Assembly (NCBI RefSeq): GCF_029227915.1 | Contig: NC_079884.1 | Location: 11,532,001 to 11,596,000 of the forward strand | Direction: 5' to 3' | From: Hydractinia symbiolongicarpus | Lineage: Eukaryota; Cnidaria; Hydrozoa; Anthoathecata; Hydractiniidae | DNA: 64,000 bases | In this document: in pieces, positions 11,260-22,889 of the stretch | Position numbering within the stretch: position 1 is the first letter of the stretch | Layout: every line of letters starts with the position of its first letter | Notes under the pieces: model-generated | The model's input: the letters and a program-made list of their open reading frames with translations, nothing else | What the model was told of the DNA's origin: nothing | The model's database searches: none | Made by a program: the position numbers and the translations under genes

Positions 11260-12495
11260 GTTCAGTTAGTTGTACGTCAATCAGAGAAAGTTTCTTTACT
11301 AAGGCCGACATAGTCAATCGAGATTTCGCAAGTTTAGGAAGATATGAAACATTAGGTGCCGTAGCATCAATGGTAACATGCAACCGTTTTACCGTTTCTT
11401 AGCTATCTTCACTGAACATTGCCCGTTGCATAAGAACTTGGAAAACGTTTACGTTTGTGACAAAAATGAGCGTCAGGTGGAAATACAAATATCGTTATTA
11501 CACTGAAAGAGTTGTTTTCGTTTGCTACCTTAACAAAAGAAATTTTGTAGACCTTATTTTTTGCGATTTTAGACCCCATTCGCAAAATTAAGTTCCGCAA
11601 AGTCGCACTTTTCAAAACAAACCCCAAAAGTTCCATAAAAAGTAGTAACAAGTTGATTAATAAAATTTTTGTTAAAGCTCAAAAATAAAAAAGTTAGCGT
11701 TATATGAAACAGCTTGAAAAATTGTCTATGAATCTTTTTATATTATTTTCAAAAGTTCTTGATCGTATGTGAAATTTTTTAAAATCACAAGATTTAGAAT
11801 TTTTGTATCTGTACATATGTTGTTAGTGATATACTTAGGCTCTTGAAGGAGGCACTCTGTCATGTTAATGATTTTTTGGAAAAATGTTGAAAATACAAAA
11901 TTAAGGTTTAAATCGTAAATATTAATTGCGCATTTTTATCAAGACACCTTTGAACCGCAAAAATAAGCTACGAGTTTTACATAAAAATTGTTCTAATCGC
12001 CAAATTCTAAAACGCAAAAAAGTTCATTTGAAGCCTCTTAATTTCAAAATAAATTCCGCATAGATTTTCTCGCACCAATTTTTTTCTGTCAAGCTAATTG
12101 CTTTTACACGATACACGATACTTATACACCGTTAAACGCATCCGCTAAAAGGACACTAAAAAACGCTGATGATTCATTTTTAAAGCTACACTTGTATATG
12201 AGTGGATACCAGCCATGACCACAGGAAAAGCAGTAGTTTGTCATAATTTCCACAGTGGACGTTCATACAGTGGAATTTCTCTATCTTGTTCACCTTTAAC
12301 TCGCATTTCCGCCTTTAGCACTCTCTTTATTCTCTTTAGTGCATTCCTTTATCTTAAGCCTTTCCTATACTTTTAGCAGTCTTTCCTGTTCGAGAAAATA
12401 CCGTGTTCCTACAAAATCAGAGAGAATTGATTGGTATTATAGAGAACAGTCTTCGGAAAAAAAACAGAAAAAATTTGTATCTTTGTTGTATATAT

Positions 12496-12592
12496 CAAAC
12501 TCGTCCCCAGGCACATTTTTCTCTTTTTGACAATCTCGGTGCGCAGTTTCGAATATCAAATAAGCGAAAAATTTGCCCTGTGAACGAGGTTG
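12496..12592. mobile_element. MITE, CAACCTCGT family, 97 bp
   Basis: The left terminus CAAACTCGTCCCCAGG is the inverted complement of the right terminus (CCTGTGAACGAGGTTG) with a few mismatches. The element is flanked by a perfect 10-bp direct repeat, TTGTATATAT, at 12486-12495 and 12593-12602. The combination of terminal inverted repeats and exact flanking duplication supports a DNA-transposon insertion. A short open frame running across it is not a gene. Confidence 0.8.
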
Positions 12593-13110
12593 TTGTATAT
12601 ATGTATTATCTTGTTATATCCTACAGCATGATCAACCTCTTCCCGTTCTACGCCTATGAAAATTTCTATGGGATTCCAATTAAAAAAGAACCTTCATGTG
12701 TTTCAGGGCCTTAAATATGTTTGTTTAACATGGTGCCATCAGGAAGCGAAAATCGAACATCAGGGAAAAGCAGGTGTAGAGAAAAAGTACATTTTTGCAT
12801 ATTATTGTTTTTCTTCTTAGTGTTATGATAATTCATAAGAAATGTACTATTTAAAAAGAAAAAGAAAAGCTATGTCGTCATAATTTTTTTTCATGGAATC
12901 TTGCTGAATTTGTGAAAAAGGCGCTAAAAAGAAGCAAATTTATATTAAAAAATCGAACAATTTAAAAAAGCAACTCGTTCGCAGAGTATCTTGTATCTTT
13001 CGTGACATCAGGACGGCGATATGGACATGATGGTGTTGTAGGTACATGTGTTGCTTTTGTGATGAATTTATGCCACCTTACCTATCCTAAGCATATTAAA
13101 ATACCTGTGC

Positions 13111-13227
13111 CAACCTCGTCCCCAGGGTTTTTTGTCTTTTCGACATCGAGGCAGTGGAGAAATTGTTTAGCCATCACGTAAGCGTTAGTGGCTTTGGGAT
13201 AGGCAACAAACCCTGGGGACGAGGATG
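13111..13227. mobile_element. MITE, CAACCTCGT family, 117 bp
   Basis: The left end CAACCTCGTCCCCAGGG and the right end CCCTGGGGACGAGGATG form an almost perfect 17-bp terminal inverted repeat. Nine-base flanks TACCTGTGC (13102-13110) and TACCTGTGT (13228-13236) differ at one base and look like an ageing target-site duplication. Confidence 0.85.
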
Positions 13228-13668
13228 TACCTGTGTGTTATTTTTGTGCGAATTTCTTGAATTTTTTCCAAATCTACGAATGCTTCAAAACTTTATTTGC
13301 AAAAATGCATGCACTTTTTCTTAAATTTATAACTCGCAAAAAGCACACAGAAAATTTTGTCATGAAGAAGACAAGTGCTTGCAAAATAAACACAGGCGAG
13401 GAATAAAGTGTATAATCATAGTTGATAGTCTATTAACTATGGTATAATATACCATACTCGTTTTAACTGTAATACCCTGGATAAGCGAGACCAGGGATAA
13501 GTCGGACTTTTACTAACTACGACTGCAGAGAACTTCGTTAAGCTGGATAAGTAGGTCCGATTATTTCGATCCAGTCAGCAATAAACGCTTAAATAGAACT
13601 TACAATACAATGACTTGCAAGATAGGAGACTTATTGCGTGTGCATTCACTAAAAAAGTTTACATTATT

Positions 13669-13705
13669 ACAAGCTCGTGAGCTTGTTACAAGCTCGTGAG
13701 CTTGT
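13669..13705. repeat. Duplicated small hairpin
   Basis: The 18-bp sequence ACAAGCTCGTGAGCTTGT occurs twice (13669-13686 and 13688-13705), one base apart. Each copy is itself an inverted repeat (AAGCTC/GAGCTT around GT). Confidence 0.8.
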
Positions 13706-13739
13706 ATTAAAACGCAAATGTGTCCTACAAGAATAGAAA

Positions 13740-13800
13740 TTTTTGCCTCTCTGAGCACCGATACGGGAGTAGTCGTGTGTTCGAATCTCATCTTGGTAAC
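13740..13800 (+). mobile_element. Possible truncated tRNA-derived SINE head
   Basis: The segment contains CGGGAG, then a box B-like TGTTCGAATCTC and CATCTTGG. These are in the same order and near the same spacing as the head of the SINE at 3666. No box A of good quality and no SINE body follow, so this is at best a degraded fragment. Confidence 0.3.
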
Positions 13801-14673
13801 TATTTTTACTTTTTTTTTCTTTTTACTATCTCGCCTGCGAGGATGTGTTTCCAACTAACCAAATGGTCAATTGCAACGTCACAAATTTAAACTTCACACC
13901 TAAACTCTCTAAGTACTTAAAAGTCATCGGCCGAATTTGGTATTTGTTTTCGACAAAATTTGGCACAGTTAACAAAAAAATTATGCTGAACATAATAGTG
14001 ACATCATAATTTTGATTTTTGTTACCTAATTGTTATTTTAGGCGAAAATTGGACCAAAAATTAAAATTACTTTATTTTCGACAAAATTTGGCAAAGTTAA
14101 CATAAAAAGTATGCTGAACATGATAGTGACATCAAAATGTTAATTTTTTGTCAACTAAATGCCGTTTAAGACCATAAACGTTCCATCGCGCGACCTTCAA
14201 CCATGAATGTTAGGCTGCATTTTTTCTTTTTTCTAGTAATATGGTTTTTTAACTAAAGCTATTTCCTTTTTCGAACAATTAAGATCGTATATTATTTTTC
14301 TCTATTTTGCTTTTTCTCACTAAGTGACTTTCTTATACCCCGTTGTTTTTTTGGTGTTGTTGTTTTGTTTTTGCTTTTTTTTTTTTTTGGGGGGGGGGGT
14401 TACTGAATTTCGAAAATTTTAGGTGGAGCTTGTGGTCTTTCTTCTTCCTGTCAGTCAGTTTACTCCAGACTGACCTAACGAAAATTGAAATTTCGAGGAA
14501 TTTTCTATCAATATTATTGCCTATCCGAATAGCAAAATATGTCGTGTCTAACTTCGTAACAGAAATCACAATTTCATAGACAGCTTTTTATAAACTTTGT
14601 TGGCGAGGTTGTTTGCGTATATCATGCGTCTTGTTTTCTCTAATATAAAACCCGTCTTTTATTGCTTAAAGAC

Positions 14674-14735
14674 ACCTCTGAAATTAATTCCAAAATCTGT
14701 AGTGCACTACAGATTTTGGAATTAATTTCAGAGGT
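14674..14735. repeat. 62-bp perfect palindrome
   Basis: Both 31-base halves are exact reverse complements with no spacer; the centre lies between 14704 and 14705 (AGTG|CACT). It abuts the left arm of the longer inverted-repeat element at 14735-15203. Confidence 0.95.
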
Positions 14736-15203
14736 AGTTTAACAAAATCCGCCTCGTTAAAAAACATAACTGGAAATGAAAATTTGAAGGAGTATCTAAC
14801 ATAGCTTATCAAATTAAAATAACGGTCTATGTGATTAAATTCGTAATGCATAAATAAAACAACCATGGTACATTTGCATGTTTCGTGCCAAAGTTCCACT
14901 TACCAAGTTGTGGTTACTACTGTTTTAATAAGATTTTGCATTCTTCTTCACCTTCTTCTTCTCCGATTGATTTTTCACGCGACTGCTATAACGTCACGAT
15001 TTTTAAAGTCCGATCTGACCCCGCGACCTAGCCCTACACCGGCTGTGTGCGTATCTTGATATTCCTGAAATTGGGAAAAAATGGAGACTGCATTACGAAT
15101 TTGATCACATAGACCGTTATTTTAATTTGATAAGCTATGCTAGATACTCCTTCATTTTTTCATTTCCAGTTATGTTTTTAGCGAGGCGGATTTTGTTAAA
15201 CTA
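14735..15203. mobile_element. Inverted-repeat (foldback-type) element with about 116-bp arms
   Basis: The left arm 14735-14850 and right arm 15089-15203 are reverse complements with only a few mismatches and small indels. They flank a 238-bp spacer without a recognisable gene. The outer ends carry TTTAACAAAATCCGCC, which also occurs in a hairpin at 31873-31904. A non-autonomous foldback element or large MITE is the simplest reading; no target duplication was identified. Confidence 0.75.
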
Positions 15204-17638
15204 AATCGAGCTCCAGGGGTTAAGGTACGAGTTGTTCCTTCACCACAAGCAATAATCTTTAATGAATTAATATGTTAAAGCGTCTTCATTTCTTTGTTAT
15301 GAATGTTAAGCGTGAAGTATTGTAAAGTATTATTTTTTACAGATTACATTTCGCCTTAATTCTGATATAATTTTAAAACATTAAAGATTTACAAATGCGT
15401 TACCGTGTACATATTCCCAGAGAAAAGACCAACAAAAAGGGTGCTTATGCAGTTAGTATGTAGAGCTAATATAAATAAATAGAGGTTTTACGACTTAATC
15501 AACTATTAATAAGCAAATCTTTTTTTCCAAAAAAATTCTTGATACAAACCTCGTTTCCAGAGCTTTTGGAGCGTAAAAACTTCAATAGTTACATTAAAAA
15601 TATTTCTATTCTCTCCTTCGCCTTGCTTTTTGTGTGGCTTTTTTTTCAATCAAGGAATTTCTTTTCTTTCAATAATGTTGTGTTCTAACTTCAGAATTTT
15701 ACATCCAAGAAACTCCTCCCTCCTTTTTTAATCTCCATCTTGGGAATTGCTTAATTCTAAAGTTTCAAAATCAGCAATTTTAAAATTTTTGTGTTCAAAA
15801 ATATTTACTTGCAGTTTTTAAATTTTATTCTGGTCAAAATAAAGCCCAAAAAAGCCTGAAAAGAGGTTTACGGCGCGACAGATTTGATTTCAACAGCAAC
15901 TTCGTTCCCAAGACTTCTTCTTAACACTGAGTATGAGGCTTTTTTCAATTTTAAAGCAGACCATTCTTTTACGCTTTTACATGATTCAACCAAACAGTGT
16001 TTTCAAATCCCACGGTTTCTGAAATCTTTTAAAATGACGACGAATTCTTGTCAGGGGCTGAAATTAACTTAGTCACCAGGGCATACAAGAAAAAAAAGCC
16101 TTCAAACTAAGAGTGTAACAAGAAAACTCCAGCGCAAAACATCCACCTTGTACCATCTTCTTAAAGGTTTACTGACTAGGAAGGTGGTGTTTCTTATAAA
16201 TATTATACCAGGAAACTTCAAGCATATTCTTCCATTTTCGAAAACAAAACACAGACAAAATATCAAAATGACGATCTTGAACTTTTTTTTAATCAAAATA
16301 TTTTTAAGGCAGAATTATCAATATTAATTTTTTTTTTACTTTCCAATTTCTTAGATTTCGTTTTTATTTCGCACTTTTTAACATTTCATTTTCCCTCTAA
16401 AAAGCATAACACATTCACCTCTGCTTTTAGTGGATGTTTGACACCTTGTATTATATATATTCACGCGTATTTTCTCATCTCTCCCTCTCTCTCTTTTCAC
16501 GTTTACGGAGAATCTGTAGGCCTCAATACAAATTCCTCACGAAAGAAAATCAAAAAGAAACAACAACTAAAGATAATAATAATAAAAAACATCGAGAAAA
16601 AAGAATTGAAAAGTTTTGAGGTAACGTTTTCACCTGCGCCTCGCACATTTTTACTTCACAGGTGGATAACATCTGCGCATGCGCTGTTGTTATTGATTGG
16701 TCCTTTTATGATAAAGTCACAAAGAAAATGGTAAGGACATAGAAAAGTTTATTGCATGTTTTTTTTCAACTATTGATGGCTCTTAGATACAAGAAAAGTA
16801 AAGGCATGGCTCTTAAATTTTTACACAGAAAGATATATACGAATGGATACGTAAAGAAAAACTGAAGAGATTATTAAAATTCATGAAAAATATAACTTAT
16901 ACAAATTCATAAAAATTTAGTAAAAACGATAAAATCTGAAGGAAGGAACAAAATAATTTTATGTTGTGTAGAACTTTCTTGTTACTGTAGTTGAATTTAT
17001 TTTTTCATGTTTGATCAGCGAAAAGTACGAAAAAAAGTTAAGGTAAGTGAAAAGAAAAAAAACACCTTAAATTTTGTTAAAATTTAGAATAATTTCCATA
17101 TCTTTTATTATTCTCTTTGCTAAAGCGCTTTCTTTTTTTATATTATCCTTTTTAAACTTTCCTAACCAAAACTTGATAACTTCGAAACGATCGAGAAAAA
17201 AGCATGGGAACTAACTTTGCGGATTAATTGGTCGATTCAAAGTTAATTAACGTTGTCCAAATGTATTGTTTAAAATATAAAAAAGATCTTCTTTGTTCCG
17301 TTTTGAAAAACAAAAATTGAAAAACGATCAAAAAATTTTGATAAACCCTACCATATTTCTCTTCGTCTTGATTGGAAAAACTACAAATTTGAATAGTACA
17401 TATATGTATGTTGACACACAGTTTTTGATAGTAAAACTAAAAAAAGAAGAAGAAGGAGAATCGTGCAAGATATTGTGATAAATAATTAATTCCAGGGACT
17501 GTACTTCTTTGTAATTACAAAATTAAACTTATCGCTTAAAATTAAAAGGAAAGAAAAAATTAGCGAAACATGAATTTTATCTTCATTTTTTTTTTCTGCT
17601 GCGATACTTTGAGATGAAAATTTAAGATGAAAAAGTAA

Positions 17639-17835
17639 TTCTTCTTCTTCTTCTTCTTCTTCTTCTTCTTCTTCTTCTTCTTCTTCTTCTTCTTCTTCTT
17701 CTTCTTCTTCTTCTTCTTCTTCTTCTTCTTCTTCTTCTTCTTCTTCTTCTTCTTCTTCTTCTTCTTCTTCTTCTTCTTCTTCTTCTTCTTCTTCTTCTTC
17801 TTCTTCTTCTTCTTCTTCTTCTTCTTCTTCTTCTT
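17639..17835. repeat. Pure TTC (GAA) trinucleotide array, about 65 copies
   Basis: An uninterrupted TTC run of about 197 bp lies 86 bp before the Kv channel start codon. It precedes a T-rich tract ending in AG at 17871-17872, so it may be in a 5' UTR intron, an outron or the promoter. The poly-arginine open frame on the minus strand is a direct product of the repeat. Confidence 0.98.
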
Positions 17836-17921
17836 CTTGTTGATATCACTTTTTAAATGTATTTTATTCTTTTAGTTGAAATCGCGTGAGTAAAAACAAC
17901 TGACTGCTTTAAAAACACACC

Positions 17922-20900
17922 ATGTTGACGAAAGTTAGTACAAACTCAATCGGTATGGTAGAAAGAATCACTTCCCCGAACATAATGCAAAACGATTTTG
18001 CCGAAGACAATCATACAAACCACGTTGTGAAGTCACAGTCGTCTGCCAGTGAATTAAACGGTATTCTAAAACATAAACAAAGTTATGCGTCAGACACAAT
18101 AGTGAATGGAACGCTGGCGAACCATAATGAGGAAACTATTGAACAAGACATACAAAACAACAATTTCGTAAACAAACCAGATTCTTTAAATAAAATAGAA
18201 TCAAACAATATCTTAACGAACAGAACTCCAAGTCCTAGTCCGTCTGACCAAGGAAAAAATTTATTTTCACCGATAAAACGCGCGAAATCGCTTAAGAATA
18301 AAAACAAAGTAAATTTTGAGGAGAATTCTCGAGCTTTGCCGAGAAGAAGCATCCCGCTACTGACAAGAGAAGATGGCCAGTCTAGCAGGCTACGGAGGAT
18401 ATCAGATGAGGATGATTTATCTTCTTGTGCCAATGAAGAAAAAGAAAGTGAACTTAAACAGCTAAAAAAAGATTTAGAACGCATAAAAAAGACGTTAAAG
18501 AAATACGAAAGTAAACTTGAAAGTCAAGAAATCGCTTCTAAGCTAGAAGATGTAAGTGAAAATACTGATGAAAATGACCCTGACCTAACTGCCCAACAAC
18601 GCGCAAATAGAAATCGGGTAATTATCAACATTGGTGGTATAAGACACGAAATATATCGAAGCACGTTAAAAAATATCCCCGACACAAGGTTAAGTTGGAT
18701 CGCCGAAGAGAGTGCTATTCATTCTCCGGAGTATGATCCAATAACTAAAGAATTCTTTTTTGATCGTCATCCACAAGTGTTTTCACATATTTTGAATTAC
18801 TACAGGACAGGGAATTTACATGTACCCTATGATGTATGCGGTCCTTTGTTTGAGGACGAGCTGCAATACTGGGGTATTGACGATTCGCAAGTAGAATCGT
18901 GTTGTTGGTTAACATACAGGCAACATCGAGATGCGCAAGATACTTTGAAAGAATTCGAAGGTTTGTCGTTTCACTGTTTTGTTATCTACAAGTCCACACA
19001 TATAGATAGTAACCTTTCGCCCAGGGTTTTTATGGTTTGCGTATCTTGAAGTTCCAATGTCAGGAAACTAAAAAAAAGTAGAAGAAGAGGCAAGTTCAAT
19101 TTCTCTATATTTTCATGCACTACCGTGGACAACACCTACCTAGCCTATACAACGCATGCCACGTATGTTTTAAAACCATCCAAATACCTTTGAGATTGTT
19201 TACAGCAGAGCCAACTAACGTCCTGTGTGACATTATAATAATTTTAAATCTTGTGTCACAATTGCTTCTCGATGAAGTGATAGCAGGAACCTTAATCACT
19301 CAATATTTTTGATGCGATATTTTTTTGTTGTTGAATTTTCAAAGAATCAAAGTGAGATTAGCACTCAACAGAATTCAACAGTTTTCAACACGAACACGAA
19401 CACCTTTTTAAACCAGCACATCTTAAATTTGATGACTTCACGTTGATCTAAGTTTAAAATGCAAAATTTCACACATAGATTTGCTCCAGAAAGGATTAAA
19501 ATATCCTTGTCCTTTAACTGCATGTTTTTAAGCAACTATTTCCCAACCCAGCCTCTGTTGCTTGAAACTTCGCAGATTTGAGAAGATAATATTGCTTAGT
19601 TGTTCTTTAAATTTACGTAACTAGTCGGTGGCTCGTGGGAAAATCCACGGGTTCGCCCGTCCTTTTTATACCACTTTGCTTGCGTATCGTTACTTGCGGT
19701 ACAATTTTGCGTGACAGACAGACACACGTATATGGGCATTATAACATAGACTAGTCGTTAACCCGTGAAAAAATCCACGGAGTCGCCCGTCCTTTCTATA
19801 TCGCATCTCGTGTTTCCGTAACAGGACGCGGCTTTCGCAGACAGACAGACAGATGAAATACGGCTGTTATTAAAGAGATGACCTCCTGTGGTAAAAAAGG
19901 AATTTAAAGCAAGATGATAAGAAAAAATGTTAGCATAGTGTACAATAATGTATAAATTATTTTTTTCCCTGTAAATAACAAAACCATAAACACATTTTCT
20001 CGCGCGTAAATTTTAAAAATTAAAGACGCAAAAGTTTTGCTCAAAATTAGTATTGTCTTAAATAAAAAAATTAATCGTATTAAAATTTTCGACAGGGGCA
20101 CTAAGGGTCCATTCGACTGCATTTTCCGCTGTAACGCAAAAAGCTCCTGAGTATTTTTGGGGTGCGCACTTTTGGGAAAAAATGTCCGTTCACTCTATAA
20201 CGCAAATTATTAAGTTAATTATTGAGTTACATGTAAATTGAGAAGAGAAGGAAATAAAAATGTGGTTTGCGGAAAAAATCAAATAGTTTTCTCAGTTCTT
20301 TGTATCTTCAGACAAACAAAAAAAATAATATAGATTTATCTTAGACATTAATGGGATTTTTAATTATTTATATTTCAAAGATTTAATATGTCGATGATTT
20401 CACTTTTTCTACTTAATATCCAGGTGCCTCAATATATCCTTTGATTTGGGTAATAAAAAAGTTTTATCAACTTGCTTTCCAATCCCACGATGTTTTTACC
20501 TTTGCCTAAAGAGAGTTGAAACGAGTCACGTGACTCTTACCTTGAACAGGATTTTTTTACAATCAGTTTCTTTCTCCCAGCATCCTAATCTGCTCATTCA
20601 TTTATTCAATTACTCATTTTGATCCATTAATTTCAGTTTTATCGCAATAGGCATCGAGTTTGAAAAAGACTTTGACGACGATTCTGAGCCTGATCTTTCA
20701 AAATATGGCTTTAATGTCGACGAAGACGGACAAAACAACGATGAACAAACATGGTACCAAAGGTGGCAGCCAGTCTTATGGAAGTTAATGGAGGACCCAC
20801 TATCGTCGAAAAAAGCAAAGGTGACTACATATTTCAGTTTTTAGGGTCTTTCGCATGTACAACCCTCTACTTGTTATCTAATTTAATATTTTTTCAGGTG

Positions 20901-22889
20901 TTGGCTCAAATCAGCATGTTCCTTATCCTGTTATCTGTTATCTTGTTTTGCTTGGAGACTATGTACTATTTTAGTGGAAATGAAGATCGTCTGCTTGTTC
21001 TAAACAGTCTGGAAGGCTTATGCGTTCTGTATTTTACAATAGAACTCAGTATACGATTCGCATTTTGTCCGGACAAGATAAGGTTTTTAAAAGGAATAAT
21101 GAACTGGATAGATTTCCTGGCGATAATTCCGTTCTTTGTTACCGTTACAATGAAGTTTGGTTTTGGTATTGAAGACGATTTAGGTTATTTACAAAGTATT
21201 CGGATTATTCGGGTTTTTCGGATTATAAAATTATCGAAGCACAGTGTTGGACTGCAGATACTTGGTCACACCCTCAAAGCATCATTTCGTGAACTTCTTC
21301 TTCTAATATTTTTTCTCGTTATTGGCATTGTTATTTTTTCAAGTTTGGTTTATTATTGCGAGTATCGGCAGAAAGATACAAAGTTTCTCAGTATACCAAC
21401 AACGTTTTGGTGGGCCGTCATCACTATGACAACAGTCGGTTATGGAGACATGGTTCCTGAAACGGTATGGGGAAGAGTAAGTGGATTACTTTCATTCTTT
21501 GAAAATGTATCCAACTTGTTAGGTTCTGTTAAATACATGTTTGTTTGGCCCTTATTGTTTTTTTCCGCTTTTTGCATTTAAACCTTTACTACTCCTTGAA
21601 CTCCTGAAACTTTGCCGACAAAATCAAAACAAAAACAAGATAGTATAACTATGGAAACATAATAAAATAAATCAGAGGGAAAAACAATAAGTTTACGTGT
21701 TTGAGGCCGGCGCTTAATATTCGCAGGTGAATTTCTAATGACATAAAATAGGTGAATGAAACTTCAAAGTTTTCGGTTCGTTCAAATTTGTTTAATTCAT
21801 CAGAATTTAATTTAAGCTTTTCTTCTTAGCTTTACGCATTATGCAAATAAAGAAGAAAAAAAATTGTACACAACACGTCGAGGTGTTTTGTGGCGGGAAA
21901 TAAATACGCCATATTGCTAACGTTATCTTTTACGTCATGTGACCATTTTTCTATGTTTTTTTTCTTTTTTTTAAATTGGGCTAGTTAATAATTAATAAAT
22001 AAAGATAAATCCTGGTTTATAATACTGACTAAATTTTTATTTAAACTGTTCTTGTTTTTGTTTTTATTTTCTTAGTTTTTTGTCGCGAAGTGTGTACAAC
22101 CTTTTTGTTCTGATAAGTTAATTTCCTTGCCTATAAATTTCAATATTAATTTTTGCGGAATACTCAGCAATCATTCGTACAAGTTAATCTTCTTAAGGTA
22201 CGCAATGTGTTCTGTAAAATTATCCTCTATTATTCTCGATTTTAGTTTGAATTGTGTTTCCTCCATTCTTGTTAGCCAAGGAGGTTTATGCCTTTTACTA
22301 TCCACATACTTTTTGAATCGTTAAGCAGGAACTTTTAAATTTTTGTAAGACTTTAGACTTACAGCCTTACAAAAAGGGCATTTTAGGTGTGTGGTTGTTT
22401 TAATCCAGATTTTTATTTAAGATCATTGGTGGTTTATGTTCAGTCAGTGGCGTTCTAATGATAGCTCTGCCAGTACCAGTTATAGTAAACAACTTTAACC
22501 TATATTACTCCCACGCGCAAGCTAGACTGAAACTTCCAAAGAAAAAACGAAGAATGCTATGTGGCGCAGCAAACGCATTAAAAGGTCCAGCCATGGAGGA
22601 ATTTGACAGACGAAATGAAGACGAAGATTCGCCTCTATCAATAACCAGAAGAGCTCCTTTAGCGGTCGAAGTATCTAATACAGACAGTGAAGAGGATGAA
22701 GACAATACTACTGAAAAATTAGCAGCATTAAGATTGAAAAGGTTTGCAAGAAGGGACAGTAACATGTTTGCAGTGCAAAGGAATGGAGATTTGTCTCCTC
22801 ATACGGTGACAAGAAATGGTAGTTATGCACTACAAAAAAGAAGATCGCTCTTACCAACGATGAACAGTCTTCCTGAAATCGAACAATAA
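17922..22889 (+). CDS. Kv3/Shaw-type voltage-gated potassium channel (4 coding exons)
   Basis: Coding exons 17922-18960, 20651-20820, 20898-21476 and 22422-22889 join in phases 1, 0 and 0 and give 751 residues. Residues 1-230 are a long unstructured N-terminus with a charged coiled-coil-like stretch (about 172-210). The T1 tetramerisation domain spans about 232-335 and has the zinc pattern of non-Shaker Kv channels: H300, C306, C327, C328 (H-x5-C-x20-CC). The RQHRDA motif following it is Shaw-like. Exon 3 encodes S1-S5 and the pore, with S4 [17 protein letters not shown] and filter TTVGYGD. Exon 4 starts with S6, including PVPVIVNNF, and ends in an acidic, Ser-rich tail. The channel conducts K+ across the plasma membrane in excitable cells. 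The exon 1 donor (GTTTGT) is weak but phase and protein continuity support it. Kv2 or Kv4 are less likely alternatives. Confidence 0.92.
19621..19750 (-). mobile_element. Mini-Helitron copy 1 of a tandem pair (Kv intron 1)
   Basis: Read on the minus strand, it starts TCTATGTTATAATGCCC, contains CTGTCTGTC, and ends with a hairpin (CCGTGGATTTTCCCACG) ten to fifteen bases before CTAG followed by T. Such 5' TC, 3' hairpin plus CTRR and A/T insertion are Helitron hallmarks. At 130 bp it can only be non-autonomous. Confidence 0.75.
19751..19878 (-). mobile_element. Mini-Helitron copy 2 of a tandem pair (Kv intron 1)
   Basis: This 128-bp copy on the minus strand begins TCTCTTTAATAACAGCCG after a host A. 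It carries a CTGT run and ends with a CCGTGG...TTCACGG hairpin and CGACTAG. Its terminal CTAG is joined directly to the TC of copy 1. Confidence 0.75.

Larger units (their letters stand above)
11260..17638. other. Gene-poor region between the secreted-protein gene and the Kv channel
   Basis: Apart from the 3' UTR at the left edge, I find no gene in this 6.4 kb. It holds two MITE-type insertions (12496-12592 and 13111-13227), a long inverted-repeat element with a 62-bp palindrome (14674-15203), a T14/G10 homopolymer run near 14377-14399, and isolated ends of the CAACCTCGT-type MITE near 15545 and 15895. Short open frames elsewhere are AT-driven. Confidence 0.45.

Noticed and set aside
12403-12714. 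103-codon open frame
   Set aside because: It runs across a MITE and its two target-site repeats, so it cannot be an ancestral gene frame.
13600-13854. 84-codon minus-strand open frame
   Set aside because: It crosses the duplicated hairpin and a tRNA-like fragment; no protein signature.
17622-17849. Poly-arginine open frame on the minus strand
   Set aside because: It is entirely the translation of the TTC/GAA array and has no other coding feature.
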